This document shows, piece after piece, positions 1 to 5,639 of a stretch of DNA of 6,461 bases (position 1 is its first letter; every line of letters begins with the position of its first letter). Position numbers and translations under genes: made by a program. The notes beneath the pieces were generated by a model. The model worked only from the letters and a program-made list of their open reading frames with translations. It made no database searches and had not been told where the DNA came from. The stretch comes from Thermoplasmata archaeon (GTDB lineage Archaea > Thermoplasmatota > E2 > DHVEG-1): contig QMTJ01000064.1 of NCBI GenBank assembly GCA_003651045.1, positions 1 through 6,461 on the forward strand, read 5' to 3'.

Positions 1-611
1 TGGGTTTAACACCTGTTAAAGTGAGTGGCAATACAACCTTTAATGGAAACCCAGTTGATAACGTCCTTGTTGAGTTTACACCTGATGAAACTGTTGAGAA
101 TAATACAGCAGAGAAGAAACAGGTTTATTCAGATGAAACTGGTTCTTATAGTGTTGAGCTTCAACCTGGCTCGTATAATATTACAGTTAGTAAAAAAGAA
201 GGCACTGGTTACCCGCGTACTCTTGTTTACGAGGTAACAGATAAAATAGTTTTAACCAAAGGTGAGGGTAGTGTAACAAAAGATTTCTCTTTGGTTAAAA
301 AATCTGTGACGGTAACTGGTTTAACAAAATATGAAGATCAGGCTATAGGTAACGTGAGTATTAGTTTCAAAAAAGACTCTTCTGTTGAGAATAATACCGC
401 GGTATCTAATGAAGCCATGTCAGATGAAAACGGTTCATATACTGTAGAGTTAGCACCTGGTACATATAATGTTACAACAACAGGTGAACAGTTCAATATA
501 AGTGGTGTGAATTACACCTATGAAGGATACGGGACATTAACGGTTACTGAAGACGATATTACTACGGGTGTAACATATAATGTTGAACTTTTCATGAAAG
601 AGGTAGAATGA
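1..611 (+). CDS. Repeat-containing secreted/surface protein, C-terminal part (5' partial)
   Basis: The frame is open to the left edge: in-frame codons before the GTG at 21 read G-L-T-P-V-K, so that GTG is an internal valine and the true start lies outside the window. The visible part is two tandem domains of 97 residues each. Each carries the ending typical of carboxypeptidase-regulatory-like or Ig-like beta-sandwich domains (GSYSVELQPGSYNIT and GSYTVELAPGTYNVT). I count nine N-X-S/T sequons, many acidic residues and no cysteine, which suits an extracellular archaeal glycoprotein such as an S-layer-associated protein or adhesin. The last repeat runs to the stop codon at 609-611. There is no C-terminal membrane helix or PGF-CTERM-like anchor, so any anchor must be upstream or absent. 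The function beyond a structural surface role is unknown. An oligo-T terminator follows, and the next gene starts 99 bp on with its own promoter. Confidence 0.8.
   Translation, partial: GLTPVKVSGNTTFNGNPVDNVLVEFTPDETVENNTAEKKQVYSDETGSYSVELQPGSYNITVSKKEGTGYPRTLVYEVTDKIVLTKGEGSVTKDFSLVKKSVTVTGLTKYEDQAIGNVSISFKKDSSVENNTAVSNEAMSDENGSYTVELAPGTYNVTTTGEQFNISGVNYTYEGYGTLTVTEDDITTGVTYNVELFMKEVE
15..596 (+). repeat. Two in-phase 291-bp tandem repeats (97 codons each)
   Basis: Copy 1 is about 15-305 and copy 2 about 306-596. The constant offset of 291 bp is seen at several anchors. The 16-mer ctgttgagaataatac occurs at 91-106 and 382-397, cagatgaaa at 130 and 421, and the VKVSGN/VTVTGL starts at 15 and 306. 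At the protein level VENNTA, SDE(T/N)GSY and PG(S/T)YN(I/V)T are conserved while the rest has diverged. This suggests an old domain duplication kept by selection on the fold rather than a recent expansion. More copies may lie upstream of the window. Confidence 0.85.
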
Positions 612-640
612 TAGGTTTAGCTTGTAAATAGTCTTTCTAA

Positions 641-660
641 TTGTTTTATTCTTTTTTTTA
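641..660 (+). terminator. Oligo-T terminator after the surface-protein gene
   Basis: A T-rich stretch 30-50 bp after the stop codon ends in eight consecutive T (652-659). Archaeal RNA polymerase terminates on such tracts without a strong hairpin. It lies between the surface-protein gene and the promoter of the AMMECR1 gene. Confidence 0.55.
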
Positions 661-666
661 ACCAAA

Positions 667-676
667 TTTTTAATAT
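667..676 (+). promoter_or_regulatory. Candidate archaeal TATA box for the AMMECR1-pyrC-COG2426 run
   Basis: The element tttttaatat is centred about 39 bp before the ATG at 711. An archaeal start site about 25 bp downstream of the centre would give a leader of about 10-15 nt. No Shine-Dalgarno sequence precedes the ATG, which fits a leaderless or very short-leader transcript. Confidence 0.5.
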
Positions 677-710
677 CCTTTTTTAGTATTACATTCTTTT
701 TGTTTAAAAC

Positions 711-1319
711 ATGTTAAACTTGGATGAAGGTAAAAAAGCTGTATCTTTTGCGAGAGAGGTAATAGAGGAGTACGTGAAAAATAAAACAGTTCCAGAGATA
801 GAGTTACCTGATGTTTTCAATGAGAAACATGGTGCTTTTGTAACAATACATACCTACCCAGAGTATGAACTACGTGGATGTATAGGTGTACCACTCCCTG
901 TGAAGTCTTTGAAAGAAGCTATTGTTGAGGGTGCTACTTCTGCTACACGTGACCCACGTTTTCCGCCGTTATCTCCTGATGAATTGGATAATATAGTTGT
1001 TGAAGTGACAGTGCTAACAGAACCAGAGCTTATACGGGTTGATAAACCTAGTGATTATTTATCTGAGATAGAGATAGGTCGTGATGGTCTCATTGTTGAA
1101 CAGGGTTTCTTTAAAGGACTACTTCTTCCACAGGTACCTGTTGAGCAGGGATGGGATAAAGAAGAATTTCTCTCTCATACATGTATGAAAGCTGGTCTTA
1201 TGCCTGACGCCTGGTTTGATAAAAACACAAAAATTTATCGTTTTAGTGGACAGATTTTTACAGAAACAAAACCAAGAGGAGAAATTAAGGAGAAGAAAAT
1301 AGATGGATCTAAGTGTTGA
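711..1319 (+). CDS. AMMECR1-domain protein
   Basis: This is a 202-residue protein with a complete AMMECR1 domain (PF01871/TIGR00296 type). It shows the family hallmark LRGCIG at residues 54-59, SATRDPRFPPLSPDEL at 77-92, and the C-terminal block with GLLLPQVPVEQGWD (136-149) and the conserved cysteine in HTCMKAGL (156-163). The length is normal for archaeal members, and the start MLNLDEGKKAV matches the usual family N-terminus, supporting the ATG at 711. The biochemical function is not established. In many archaea and bacteria the family occurs with Memo and a radical-SAM protein (AmmeMemoRadiSam set), but neither is visible here. The last 17 bases overlap pyrC, whose ribosome-binding site lies inside this gene, so translation of the two is probably coupled. 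The short C-terminal tail (KEKKIDGSKC) is partly a product of that overlap. Confidence 0.93.
   Translation: MLNLDEGKKAVSFAREVIEEYVKNKTVPEIELPDVFNEKHGAFVTIHTYPEYELRGCIGVPLPVKSLKEAIVEGATSATRDPRFPPLSPDELDNIVVEVTVLTEPELIRVDKPSDYLSEIEIGRDGLIVEQGFFKGLLLPQVPVEQGWDKEEFLSHTCMKAGLMPDAWFDKNTKIYRFSGQIFTETKPRGEIKEKKIDGSKC
1287..1293 (+). promoter_or_regulatory. Shine-Dalgarno site of pyrC inside the AMMECR1 gene
   Basis: AAGGAGA lies 9 nt before the ATG at 1303 and is embedded in the end of the upstream coding region. It decides the pyrC start and implies translational coupling in a shared mRNA. Confidence 0.7.
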
Positions 1320-2586
1320 GGGTAAAGTTTATGTTAATGGTGTTTTTGAACAGGCTTGTATAGGTGTTGAAAACGGTAAAATAGTTGAGATTAAAAAAAT
1401 TTTGAAAGAGGATGAACATTTTGATTTTGGAAACAAGCTTATTCTCCCTGCGGGTGTTGATGTTCATGTTCATTTCCGTGACCCTGGTATGTTGCATAAA
1501 GAGGATTTCTATACAGGATCAGTTGCTGCTGTTTCTGGTGGTATAAGTTGTGTTTTTGATATGCCGAATACTATTCCTCCTGCTAATAGTGTAGAGTGTT
1601 TAGATGATAAAATAAAAATTGGTAATAGGAAGTCTGTAGTTGATTTTGGTTTATATGCTGGTGTTACAAATGATAACATTGATAAAATAGAAGGATTGAA
1701 TGAGAAATGTAATGGTTTCAAGGTTTATCTCGGTAGTTCAACGTTGTCTCTCTTGTTTGATAAAAAAAACCTCCATAGGTTGTTGGATAAAGTTTCTTTA
1801 ACTGGTAAACCTGTTTTGTTTCATGCTGAGGATGAAGAATGTTTAATCGAACATAAAATGGTGGAGAAAAACCTTTCAGATCATCTAAGCTGCAGACCTG
1901 CTGTTTGTGAAGAAGTTTCGATAAAAAATGTTTTATCTATGTCGCAGGGTTCTAATGCTAAGGTTCATATATGTCATGTTTCTAGCTGTGAAGGGTTGGA
2001 GTTGTTGAAAGGTCACCTGGGTAACGTTAGTTTCGGTGTAACACCGCATCATTCTCTTTTGAATGTTGAAAAAAAACTTGGTTTTCAGAGTTTTTATAAG
2101 GTTAACCCACCTATTCGTACTAGTTTTGATAAGGAAGCTTTGTTTAACGCTATCAATAACGGTTTTGTTGATATTCTTGAATCTGATCATGCTCCTCATA
2201 CTATGGAGGAAAAAAACGTTGATTTTGATGTTGCTCCTTCTGGTGTCCCTGGTGTTGAAACCATGTATCCTTTGTTTTTGTATCTTGTTAAAAAAGGTTT
2301 TTTGTCGTTTCAAAGGCTTACATCTGTGTTATGTACTCGTCCTGCTGAGTTGGTAGGTGTTTCTAAAGGTTGTATTGATAAGGGTTTTGATGCTGATTTT
2401 ATAGTTGTTGATTTGAAGGAGGAACGTAGAATTAGATCTGATAATCTTCATTCTAAATGTGGTTGGACTCCTTTTGAAGATTGGCCTGCGGTTTTCCCAA
2501 GTTGTGTTTTTATACGTGGGGAAAAGGTTATAGATGATTATGAAATCCAAGTAAGTAAAGGTTTCGGAAGGTTTGTTGGTGTATGA
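1303..2586 (+). CDS. pyrC: Dihydroorotase
   Basis: The protein has 427 residues, the normal length for a cyclic amidohydrolase-type dihydroorotase, which reversibly cyclises N-carbamoyl-aspartate to dihydroorotate in cytosolic de novo pyrimidine synthesis. Metal and substrate residues are in order: HVHFRDPG (H55, H57, R59), MPNT with N89, the probably carboxylated lysine in GFKVYLG (K140), FHAEDE (H174), HICHVSS (H225), VNPPIR (267-272) and the catalytic aspartate in ESDHAPHT (D295), followed by SGVPGVET. The bridging lysine and full motif set point to an active enzyme, not a PyrC-like pseudo-subunit. Hydantoinase or allantoinase is less likely given FRDPG, MPNT and NPPIR together. It overlaps the AMMECR1 gene by 17 nt and is followed after 3 nt by the COG2426 gene. 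Third codon positions are strikingly T-rich. Confidence 0.95.
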   Translation: MDLSVEGKVYVNGVFEQACIGVENGKIVEIKKILKEDEHFDFGNKLILPAGVDVHVHFRDPGMLHKEDFYTGSVAAVSGGISCVFDMPNTIPPANSVECLDDKIKIGNRKSVVDFGLYAGVTNDNIDKIEGLNEKCNGFKVYLGSSTLSLLFDKKNLHRLLDKVSLTGKPVLFHAEDEECLIEHKMVEKNLSDHLSCRPAVCEEVSIKNVLSMSQGSNAKVHICHVSSCEGLELLKGHLGNVSFGVTPHHSLLNVEKKLGFQSFYKVNPPIRTSFDKEALFNAINNGFVDILESDHAPHTMEEKNVDFDVAPSGVPGVETMYPLFLYLVKKGFLSFQRLTSVLCTRPAELVGVSKGCIDKGFDADFIVVDLKEERRIRSDNLHSKCGWTPFEDWPAVFPSCVFIRGEKVIDDYEIQVSKGFGRFVGV

Positions 2587-2589
2587 AGA

Positions 2590-3063
2590 ATGTTTGAAAT
2601 ACTACCAGAGTGGTTTCAGGTTTTCTTTTTCTCTATGATCCCATGGCTTGAATCAAGGTATGTTATACCATATGCTATGATTAAACTTGGTTGGAGTTGG
2701 TGGCAGGCTTTACCTTTAGCTGTTATAGGAAATATACTCCCAGTACCATTTATTTTATTATTTTTTCATCATGTTGAAAAGTTTCTGAGAAAATATTCTT
2801 TTTGGGTTAAAATCATGGATTGGTTATTCTCTAAAACACGTAAACGCGCTAATAAAAAAATACAGCGCTATGAGCATCTAGGTTTACTTTTATTCGTAGC
2901 AATACCTTTACCTTCTACTGGTGCATGGACTGGTGCACTTATCGCTTATCTTTTTAACCTTGATTTTTCTAAATCAATAGCTACAATTTTTATAGGTGTT
3001 GTTATAGCTGCTTTCATTACAATTAGTTTAACATTGTTTTTTGGAAACATATTCGGGGTTTAA
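2590..3063 (+). CDS. COG2426-type small membrane protein ('small multidrug export' family)
   Basis: The protein has 157 residues and belongs to the PF06695/COG2426 family. Its motifs are IPWLESRYVIPYA (17-29, with charged E21 and R23 inside a hydrophobic segment) and VAIPLPSTGAWTGA (103-116), followed by two hydrophobic stretches up to the C-terminus. A basic, amphipathic stretch (about 62-95, SKTRKRANKK) separates the two membrane halves and is probably cytoplasmic. The 'multidrug export' name is weakly supported in the family. The hydrophobic hairpin segments interrupted by proline and charge recall DedA-like re-entrant loops, which is my inference. The gene starts 3 nt after the pyrC stop. 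GGTG at 2578-2581, within the pyrC end, is spaced 8 nt from the ATG and is a plausible ribosome-binding site, so cotranslation with pyrC is likely. Confidence 0.88.
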   Translation: MFEILPEWFQVFFFSMIPWLESRYVIPYAMIKLGWSWWQALPLAVIGNILPVPFILLFFHHVEKFLRKYSFWVKIMDWLFSKTRKRANKKIQRYEHLGLLLFVAIPLPSTGAWTGALIAYLFNLDFSKSIATIFIGVVIAAFITISLTLFFGNIFGV

Positions 3064-3065
3064 AA

Positions 3066-3075
3066 TTTTTAAAAA
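3066..3075 (+). promoter_or_regulatory. Candidate TATA box for the phosphatase gene
   Basis: The element tttttaaaaa lies just after the COG2426 stop codon and is centred about 33 bp before the ATG at 3103, the usual archaeal geometry for a short-leader transcript. The 36-39 bp gap is larger than elsewhere in this gene run, which supports a separate promoter. Read-through from pyrC is also possible. Confidence 0.4.
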
Positions 3076-3102
3076 AAACGAAAAAAAAACAGTTAGAGGT
3101 TG

Positions 3103-3900
3103 ATGGAAAAAGGCATGGATGAAGAAATAAAAACATTAGCATGTAAAACAGTTGATGCTGTGTATCGTAAAATCAAACGAGCATCTAAAACCGAGTTTTT
3201 AAAATTCAACAACAACATTGGTCTAGGTGCTGATGGGACTATTACTAAATATGTTGATAAAATCGCTGAGGACGCTGCGTTTAACATTATTAATAAATCA
3301 GAAAACAAGGTTAACGTTCTCAGTGAGGAAATAGGTTTCATAGATAACAATGCAGAGTATACTTTTGTCCTCGATCCACTTGATGGTACACGTAACGCCG
3401 CCCGTGGTATACCTTTTTACTCTGTTTCGCTCGCTATCGGAAAAAAAGAAATTAACGATGTAGAATATGGTATCGTTAAAAACATTCCAACTGGTGATGT
3501 TTTTGTTGCTGAAAAAGGATTTGGTGCTTTTTACAATAACAAACGTATATATGTCCCAGATATCCCAGATAAAGAACTCCTTTCATCCCTATCCTTAGGT
3601 AGAAACTTTGATAGAAAAACCATTACTCTCGCTAAAAAAGACAAAGTCCGCTCCCTCGGCTCTGCTTCTCTTGAAATGTGCATGGTAGCAATTGGTGCAT
3701 TAGATTTCTATGTTATTGGAAAAGAATATCTTCGTGTTGTAGACATCGCTGCATCCACGCTTATCCTTAGAGAAGCAGGAGGTGTTGTCACCAACATCCA
3801 TGGTGAAGAACTCAACCTTCCTTTTAACCTTAATGAACATACTAGTGTCATAGCAGCATGTAACATGGATTTAATCAAAAAAATTGTTTCTCAAAACTAA
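3103..3900 (+). CDS. Inositol monophosphatase / fructose-1,6-bisphosphatase family enzyme
   Basis: The protein has 265 residues from the ATG at 3103 and resembles archaeal dual-activity phosphatases of the MJ0109 type. These hydrolyse inositol-1-phosphate and fructose-1,6-bisphosphate with Mg2+, serving gluconeogenesis and inositol-lipid or compatible-solute synthesis. The metal-binding motifs are present: SEEIG (E75, E76), LDPLDGTRN (D91, D94) and VVDIAAS (D214). The LEMC block (190-193), GKEYLRVVD, and the C-terminal EAGGVV are also typical. There is no NAD-kinase fusion. The start is uncertain: a TTG at 3100 directly precedes the ATG at 3103, another ATG is at 3115, and GAGGT at 3096-3100 is too close to the first ATG and 14 nt from the second. 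Which phosphatase activity dominates cannot be told from sequence. The second half uses more C-ending codons than the genes upstream. Confidence 0.92.
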   Translation: MEKGMDEEIKTLACKTVDAVYRKIKRASKTEFLKFNNNIGLGADGTITKYVDKIAEDAAFNIINKSENKVNVLSEEIGFIDNNAEYTFVLDPLDGTRNAARGIPFYSVSLAIGKKEINDVEYGIVKNIPTGDVFVAEKGFGAFYNNKRIYVPDIPDKELLSSLSLGRNFDRKTITLAKKDKVRSLGSASLEMCMVAIGALDFYVIGKEYLRVVDIAASTLILREAGGVVTNIHGEELNLPFNLNEHTSVIAACNMDLIKKIVSQN

Positions 3901-3912
3901 AAAAAATTTTTT
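3899..3912. terminator. Bidirectional A8/T6 terminator between convergent genes
   Basis: Eight A followed by six T fill almost all of the 14-bp gap between the phosphatase stop (3898-3900) and the hydrolase stop (3915-3917, minus strand). Read rightward it gives T6 and read leftward T8, so one palindromic A/T block can serve as an oligo-T terminator for both transcripts. Confidence 0.6.
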
Positions 3913-3914
3913 GC

Positions 3915-5063
3915 TTATAAAACAAGTTTTTGATAATCTCCACCCTGGCAGGGTTTACCATACAGTATCTCCATGGTTCTCCTCCGAGGATAAAATATTA
4001 AGGAAGAAATAGTAGAATAATAATCACCATGTGAACAAATAGTTAACCTATTACCTGTTTTTTCCTCATTATGGTCTCTTAATATATTTTTCAACTCTGT
4101 AATACTATATTCTTTTTTCATATCCAGCAAAAACCTTACCCGGTTGTATCTTTTTTCACTAGAATCGTGTACTTTTTCCCCTTGTACGGAACCAGGTGTG
4201 TTTTTACTATAAACCGCGTTATAAGGTATATCCCACGGCGTCATCTCCCTAGTGAGATAATGATTCGTATTCACAATATACCCTCTACCATCATCATCAT
4301 GTACACTCATATGGTTAGAAGTTAACTCTATAGATCTTAGATCTTCCTCTTTATCACCAATCAACAACAACGCACCACCTGCTCTTTTACTATTTTTTAT
4401 AAAATCAACTGCTTCTTCAGTGGTTTTACAGTTTTCAAGCATTTCCTGGCACAATATAGATATGGGTATATTATAACATGGGTCATCCAACCCAAACGCA
4501 TAGTTATAGCACACTACCAAACCATACTCATTTATACCAGCATGACACCCCGGGAGGGGTACCAAACTCGTATCAAGAGTACTATAACCATCATCAAGTA
4601 TACAACGTCGTACTATCTGAAGCGGGAGAGAATCCTTGATATAATCAAAATTTTTAAAAATAACTAACTCCCCTAAATCATTTCTAAAGCTTTTAACTCC
4701 AAAAGAAGTACAACCCAGAGTGTATCTAATATTCAAACTCATATAACTCTCAAAAAAACAAGCGAGTTCTACTAACTTCAAATCTACCTCTGCACCATCA
4801 GATATACCTTTCATCCGGATACCCTGCTTAGGGTAAAATTTGTTTATATCCTTTCTAACATTTTTTGAACCCTTCTGTTTAAGGAACCAAATAAAAAAAC
4901 TAGTAGGTACCCACCAAGGTTTTAAAATATGAAACTCTTCATCTCTTTTAACAACATCCAAAAAAACCTGGGTTAATTCTTTTGTCTCTCTACCCTGCTG
5001 CAAACCTACATCATAATGATCCCCTTTCAAATTATAGAGATCAACATCTTCATAACTCTGCAT
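3915..5063 (-). CDS. C45/acyl-transferase (AAT)-type Ntn hydrolase
   Basis: The protein has 382 residues and matches the PF03417/peptidase C45 pattern (acyl-CoA:6-aminopenicillanate acyltransferase-like N-terminal-nucleophile hydrolases). Visible motifs are the N-terminal G-x-x-Y-x-x-G-x-x-x-G signature GDHYDVGLQQGR (14-25), the self-cleavage and nucleophile site LGCTSFGV (G117/C118), FKNFDY (136-141), GCHAGINEYGLVV (172-184), and NTNH (265-268). The family is made as a precursor that cuts itself so that the cysteine becomes the new N-terminus; here that predicts an alpha chain of 117 and a beta chain of 265 residues. Members cleave or transfer linear amide bonds, and the substrate here is unknown. 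There is no clear signal peptide, so it is probably cytosolic. The hydrophobic patch WWVPTSFFIWF (50-60) is notable and may line an acyl or lipid site. It stands alone between two terminators with its own TATA box. The ATG at 5063 has no strong ribosome-binding site. Confidence 0.88.
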   Translation of the reverse strand: MQSYEDVDLYNLKGDHYDVGLQQGRETKELTQVFLDVVKRDEEFHILKPWWVPTSFFIWFLKQKGSKNVRKDINKFYPKQGIRMKGISDGAEVDLKLVELACFFESYMSLNIRYTLGCTSFGVKSFRNDLGELVIFKNFDYIKDSLPLQIVRRCILDDGYSTLDTSLVPLPGCHAGINEYGLVVCYNYAFGLDDPCYNIPISILCQEMLENCKTTEEAVDFIKNSKRAGGALLLIGDKEEDLRSIELTSNHMSVHDDDGRGYIVNTNHYLTREMTPWDIPYNAVYSKNTPGSVQGEKVHDSSEKRYNRVRFLLDMKKEYSITELKNILRDHNEEKTGNRLTICSHGDYYSTISSLIFYPRRRTMEILYGKPCQGGDYQKLVL

Positions 5064-5100
5064 AATATTATACCAAGTTTTTACTAAATAACCTATTCGC

Positions 5101-5108
5101 TTTTAAAC
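5101..5108 (-). promoter_or_regulatory. Candidate TATA box for the C45 hydrolase gene
   Basis: On the minus strand the box reads GTTTAAAA, preceded by a purine-rich GGGGAGGGAGA stretch that could hold a BRE. It is centred about 41 bp before the ATG at 5063, implying a leader of about 15 nt. Confidence 0.45.
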
Positions 5109-5133
5109 TCTCCCTCCCCACTTAAAATAAAAG

Positions 5134-5162
5134 AAAAAAAATTAAGAAAAACACCTCCTTAA
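5134..5162 (-). terminator. Hairpin plus T8 terminator after the 37-codon ORF
   Basis: On the minus strand TTAAG (5162-5158) pairs with CTTAA (5146-5142) around an 11-nt loop, followed directly by eight T (5141-5134). It sits 40 nt after the stop of the small ORF and upstream of the C45 promoter, so it isolates the two units. The 5' arm and loop also contain AAGGAGGTG, a strong Shine-Dalgarno-like string. Confidence 0.5.
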
Positions 5163-5201
5163 CTTAGTTCTTTACCGCTTCCAACCTTGTTTCTCTTTTT
5201 T

Positions 5202-5315
5202 TTATTTGATAATAACAGTTGATTTCCCTTTAACATATATTTTTGTTTTAGAAGTATTATCACTAACACATACAAACCCCAATCTTTCAAGACATCGAGA
5301 TACTTTTTTTTCCAT
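5202..5315 (-). CDS. Possible 37-residue small protein
   Basis: An ATG at 5315 opens a 37-codon frame ending in TAA (5204-5202). GGTG at 5326-5323, seven nt before the ATG, fits the anti-Shine-Dalgarno and resembles the site before the COG2426 gene. An in-frame TAA lies shortly upstream and no other in-frame start occurs between, so the start is unambiguous. The peptide begins MEKKVSRCLERLG and ends KSTVIIK. It is basic (nine Lys/Arg against three Asp/Glu), with a likely short helix then beta strands, two cysteines (C8, C15), and no membrane segment or signal. I recognise no family. A perfect TATA box lies upstream (5392-5399) and a terminator downstream (5134-5162), giving a tidy single-gene unit. 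A frame this short can arise by chance in AT-rich DNA, and the same transcript could be a non-coding RNA. Confidence 0.42.
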   Translation of the reverse strand: MEKKVSRCLERLGFVCVSDNTSKTKIYVKGKSTVIIK

Positions 5316-5322
5316 TTTTTCA

Positions 5323-5326
5323 CACC
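5323..5326 (-). promoter_or_regulatory. GGTG ribosome-binding site of the 37-codon ORF
   Basis: On the minus strand GGTG is followed by a 7-nt spacer and the ATG at 5315. It complements the CACC of the archaeal 16S rRNA 3' end and is the main support for translation of this ORF. Confidence 0.4.
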
Positions 5327-5375
5327 AAACCCGATAAAGTTTTTTTTAGTACCAAATACAACAAACTAATATTAT

Positions 5376-5639
5376 TTATCTGTTTAAATAGTATTTAAAA
5401 TCTATGGTACAACTAACCACCATTCTTCTACCTAAAAAAATTTTTTTATTTGAGGAGTCTGGAAAAGAAGCGGAATCGGATGGGATGAAATAAACCCCCT
5501 TTGCTATTTTAACTCTAAATTTTTTTCCAGACCTCCCCAAAAGCATAGTAATAATTTTTTTGTTTATAAAACTATTTTCTTTTGGTACTTGGAAATTATT
5601 TGTGGATGAACGCAGCGTCTCTCCATAAGCGTGATACAC
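5376..5639 (-). CDS. Doubtful 87-residue ORF
   Basis: This frame is open from a GTG at 5639 to TAA at 5378-5376, beginning 17 bp after the nucS stop. No Shine-Dalgarno precedes it, and I recognise no family or domain. It contains the inverted repeat, the A7T7 palindrome and, at its 3' end, a perfect TATA box, so much of it looks like intergenic signal rather than protein. An ATG at 5641 opens a different, 25-codon frame over the same start. It could be a decayed gene or part of the nucS 3' UTR. Confidence 0.15.
   Translation of the reverse strand: MYHAYGETLRSSTNNFQVPKENSFINKKIITMLLGRSGKKFRVKIAKGVYFIPSDSASFPDSSNKKIFLGRRMVVSCTIDFKYYLNR
5383..5399. promoter_or_regulatory. Divergent TATA palindrome
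   Basis: TTTAAATA-g-TATTTAAA is a 17-bp palindrome with one central base, each arm a perfect match to the archaeal TATA consensus TTTAWATA. The minus-strand box (5399-5392) would start transcription near 5368, about 50 nt before the small ORF. The plus-strand box (5383-5390) would start near 5412, where no convincing gene follows. Confidence 0.5.
5433..5448. terminator. A7T7 palindrome, possible nucS terminator
   Basis: T-A7-T7-A is a perfect 16-bp palindrome. On the minus strand it places T7 (5440-5434) just after the inverted repeat at 5452-5538. No earlier T-tract of this length follows the nucS stop, so this is the likeliest end of the nucS transcript. It resembles the A8/T6 block at 3899-3912. 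Confidence 0.4.
5452..5538. repeat. Imperfect inverted repeat with long loop
   Basis: The left arm 5452-5466 (GAGGAGTCTGGAAAA) and right arm 5523-5538 (TTTTCCAGACCTCCCC) are complementary over 15 positions with one bulged base. One of the pairs is a G-A position that becomes a wobble in minus-strand RNA. The 56-nt spacer has further GGG/CCC pairing potential. It could be a structured 3' UTR or a small-RNA domain. Confidence 0.55.

Noticed and set aside
21..611. Taking the GTG at 21 as the start of the surface-protein gene.
   Set aside because: The frame is open to the window edge, and the repeat register places upstream codons (VK at 15-20) inside the first repeat.
1309..2550. Several minus-strand frames of 62-126 codons opposite pyrC, and a 97-codon plus-strand frame at 2063-2356.
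   Set aside because: They lie wholly within the strongly supported pyrC gene, have low-complexity compositions caused by its T-rich codons, and show no family resemblance.
5404..5493. A 29-codon plus-strand ORF starting ATG shortly after the plus-strand TATA arm.
   Set aside because: The ATG is only about 17 bp from the TATA centre, too close for an archaeal start site, and it lacks a ribosome-binding site. It also covers the A7T7 palindrome and part of the inverted repeat.
5450..5540. A tRNA or 5S rRNA fragment, prompted by a CCCATCC-like string on the minus strand and the long stem.
   Set aside because: No acceptor, D- or T-arm set can be drawn, and the expected 5S helices are absent around the string.
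5202..5639. A toxin-antitoxin pair made of the 87- and 37-codon frames.
   Set aside because: The longer frame lacks start signals and contains a terminator-like block and TATA box; neither product resembles a known toxin or antitoxin.
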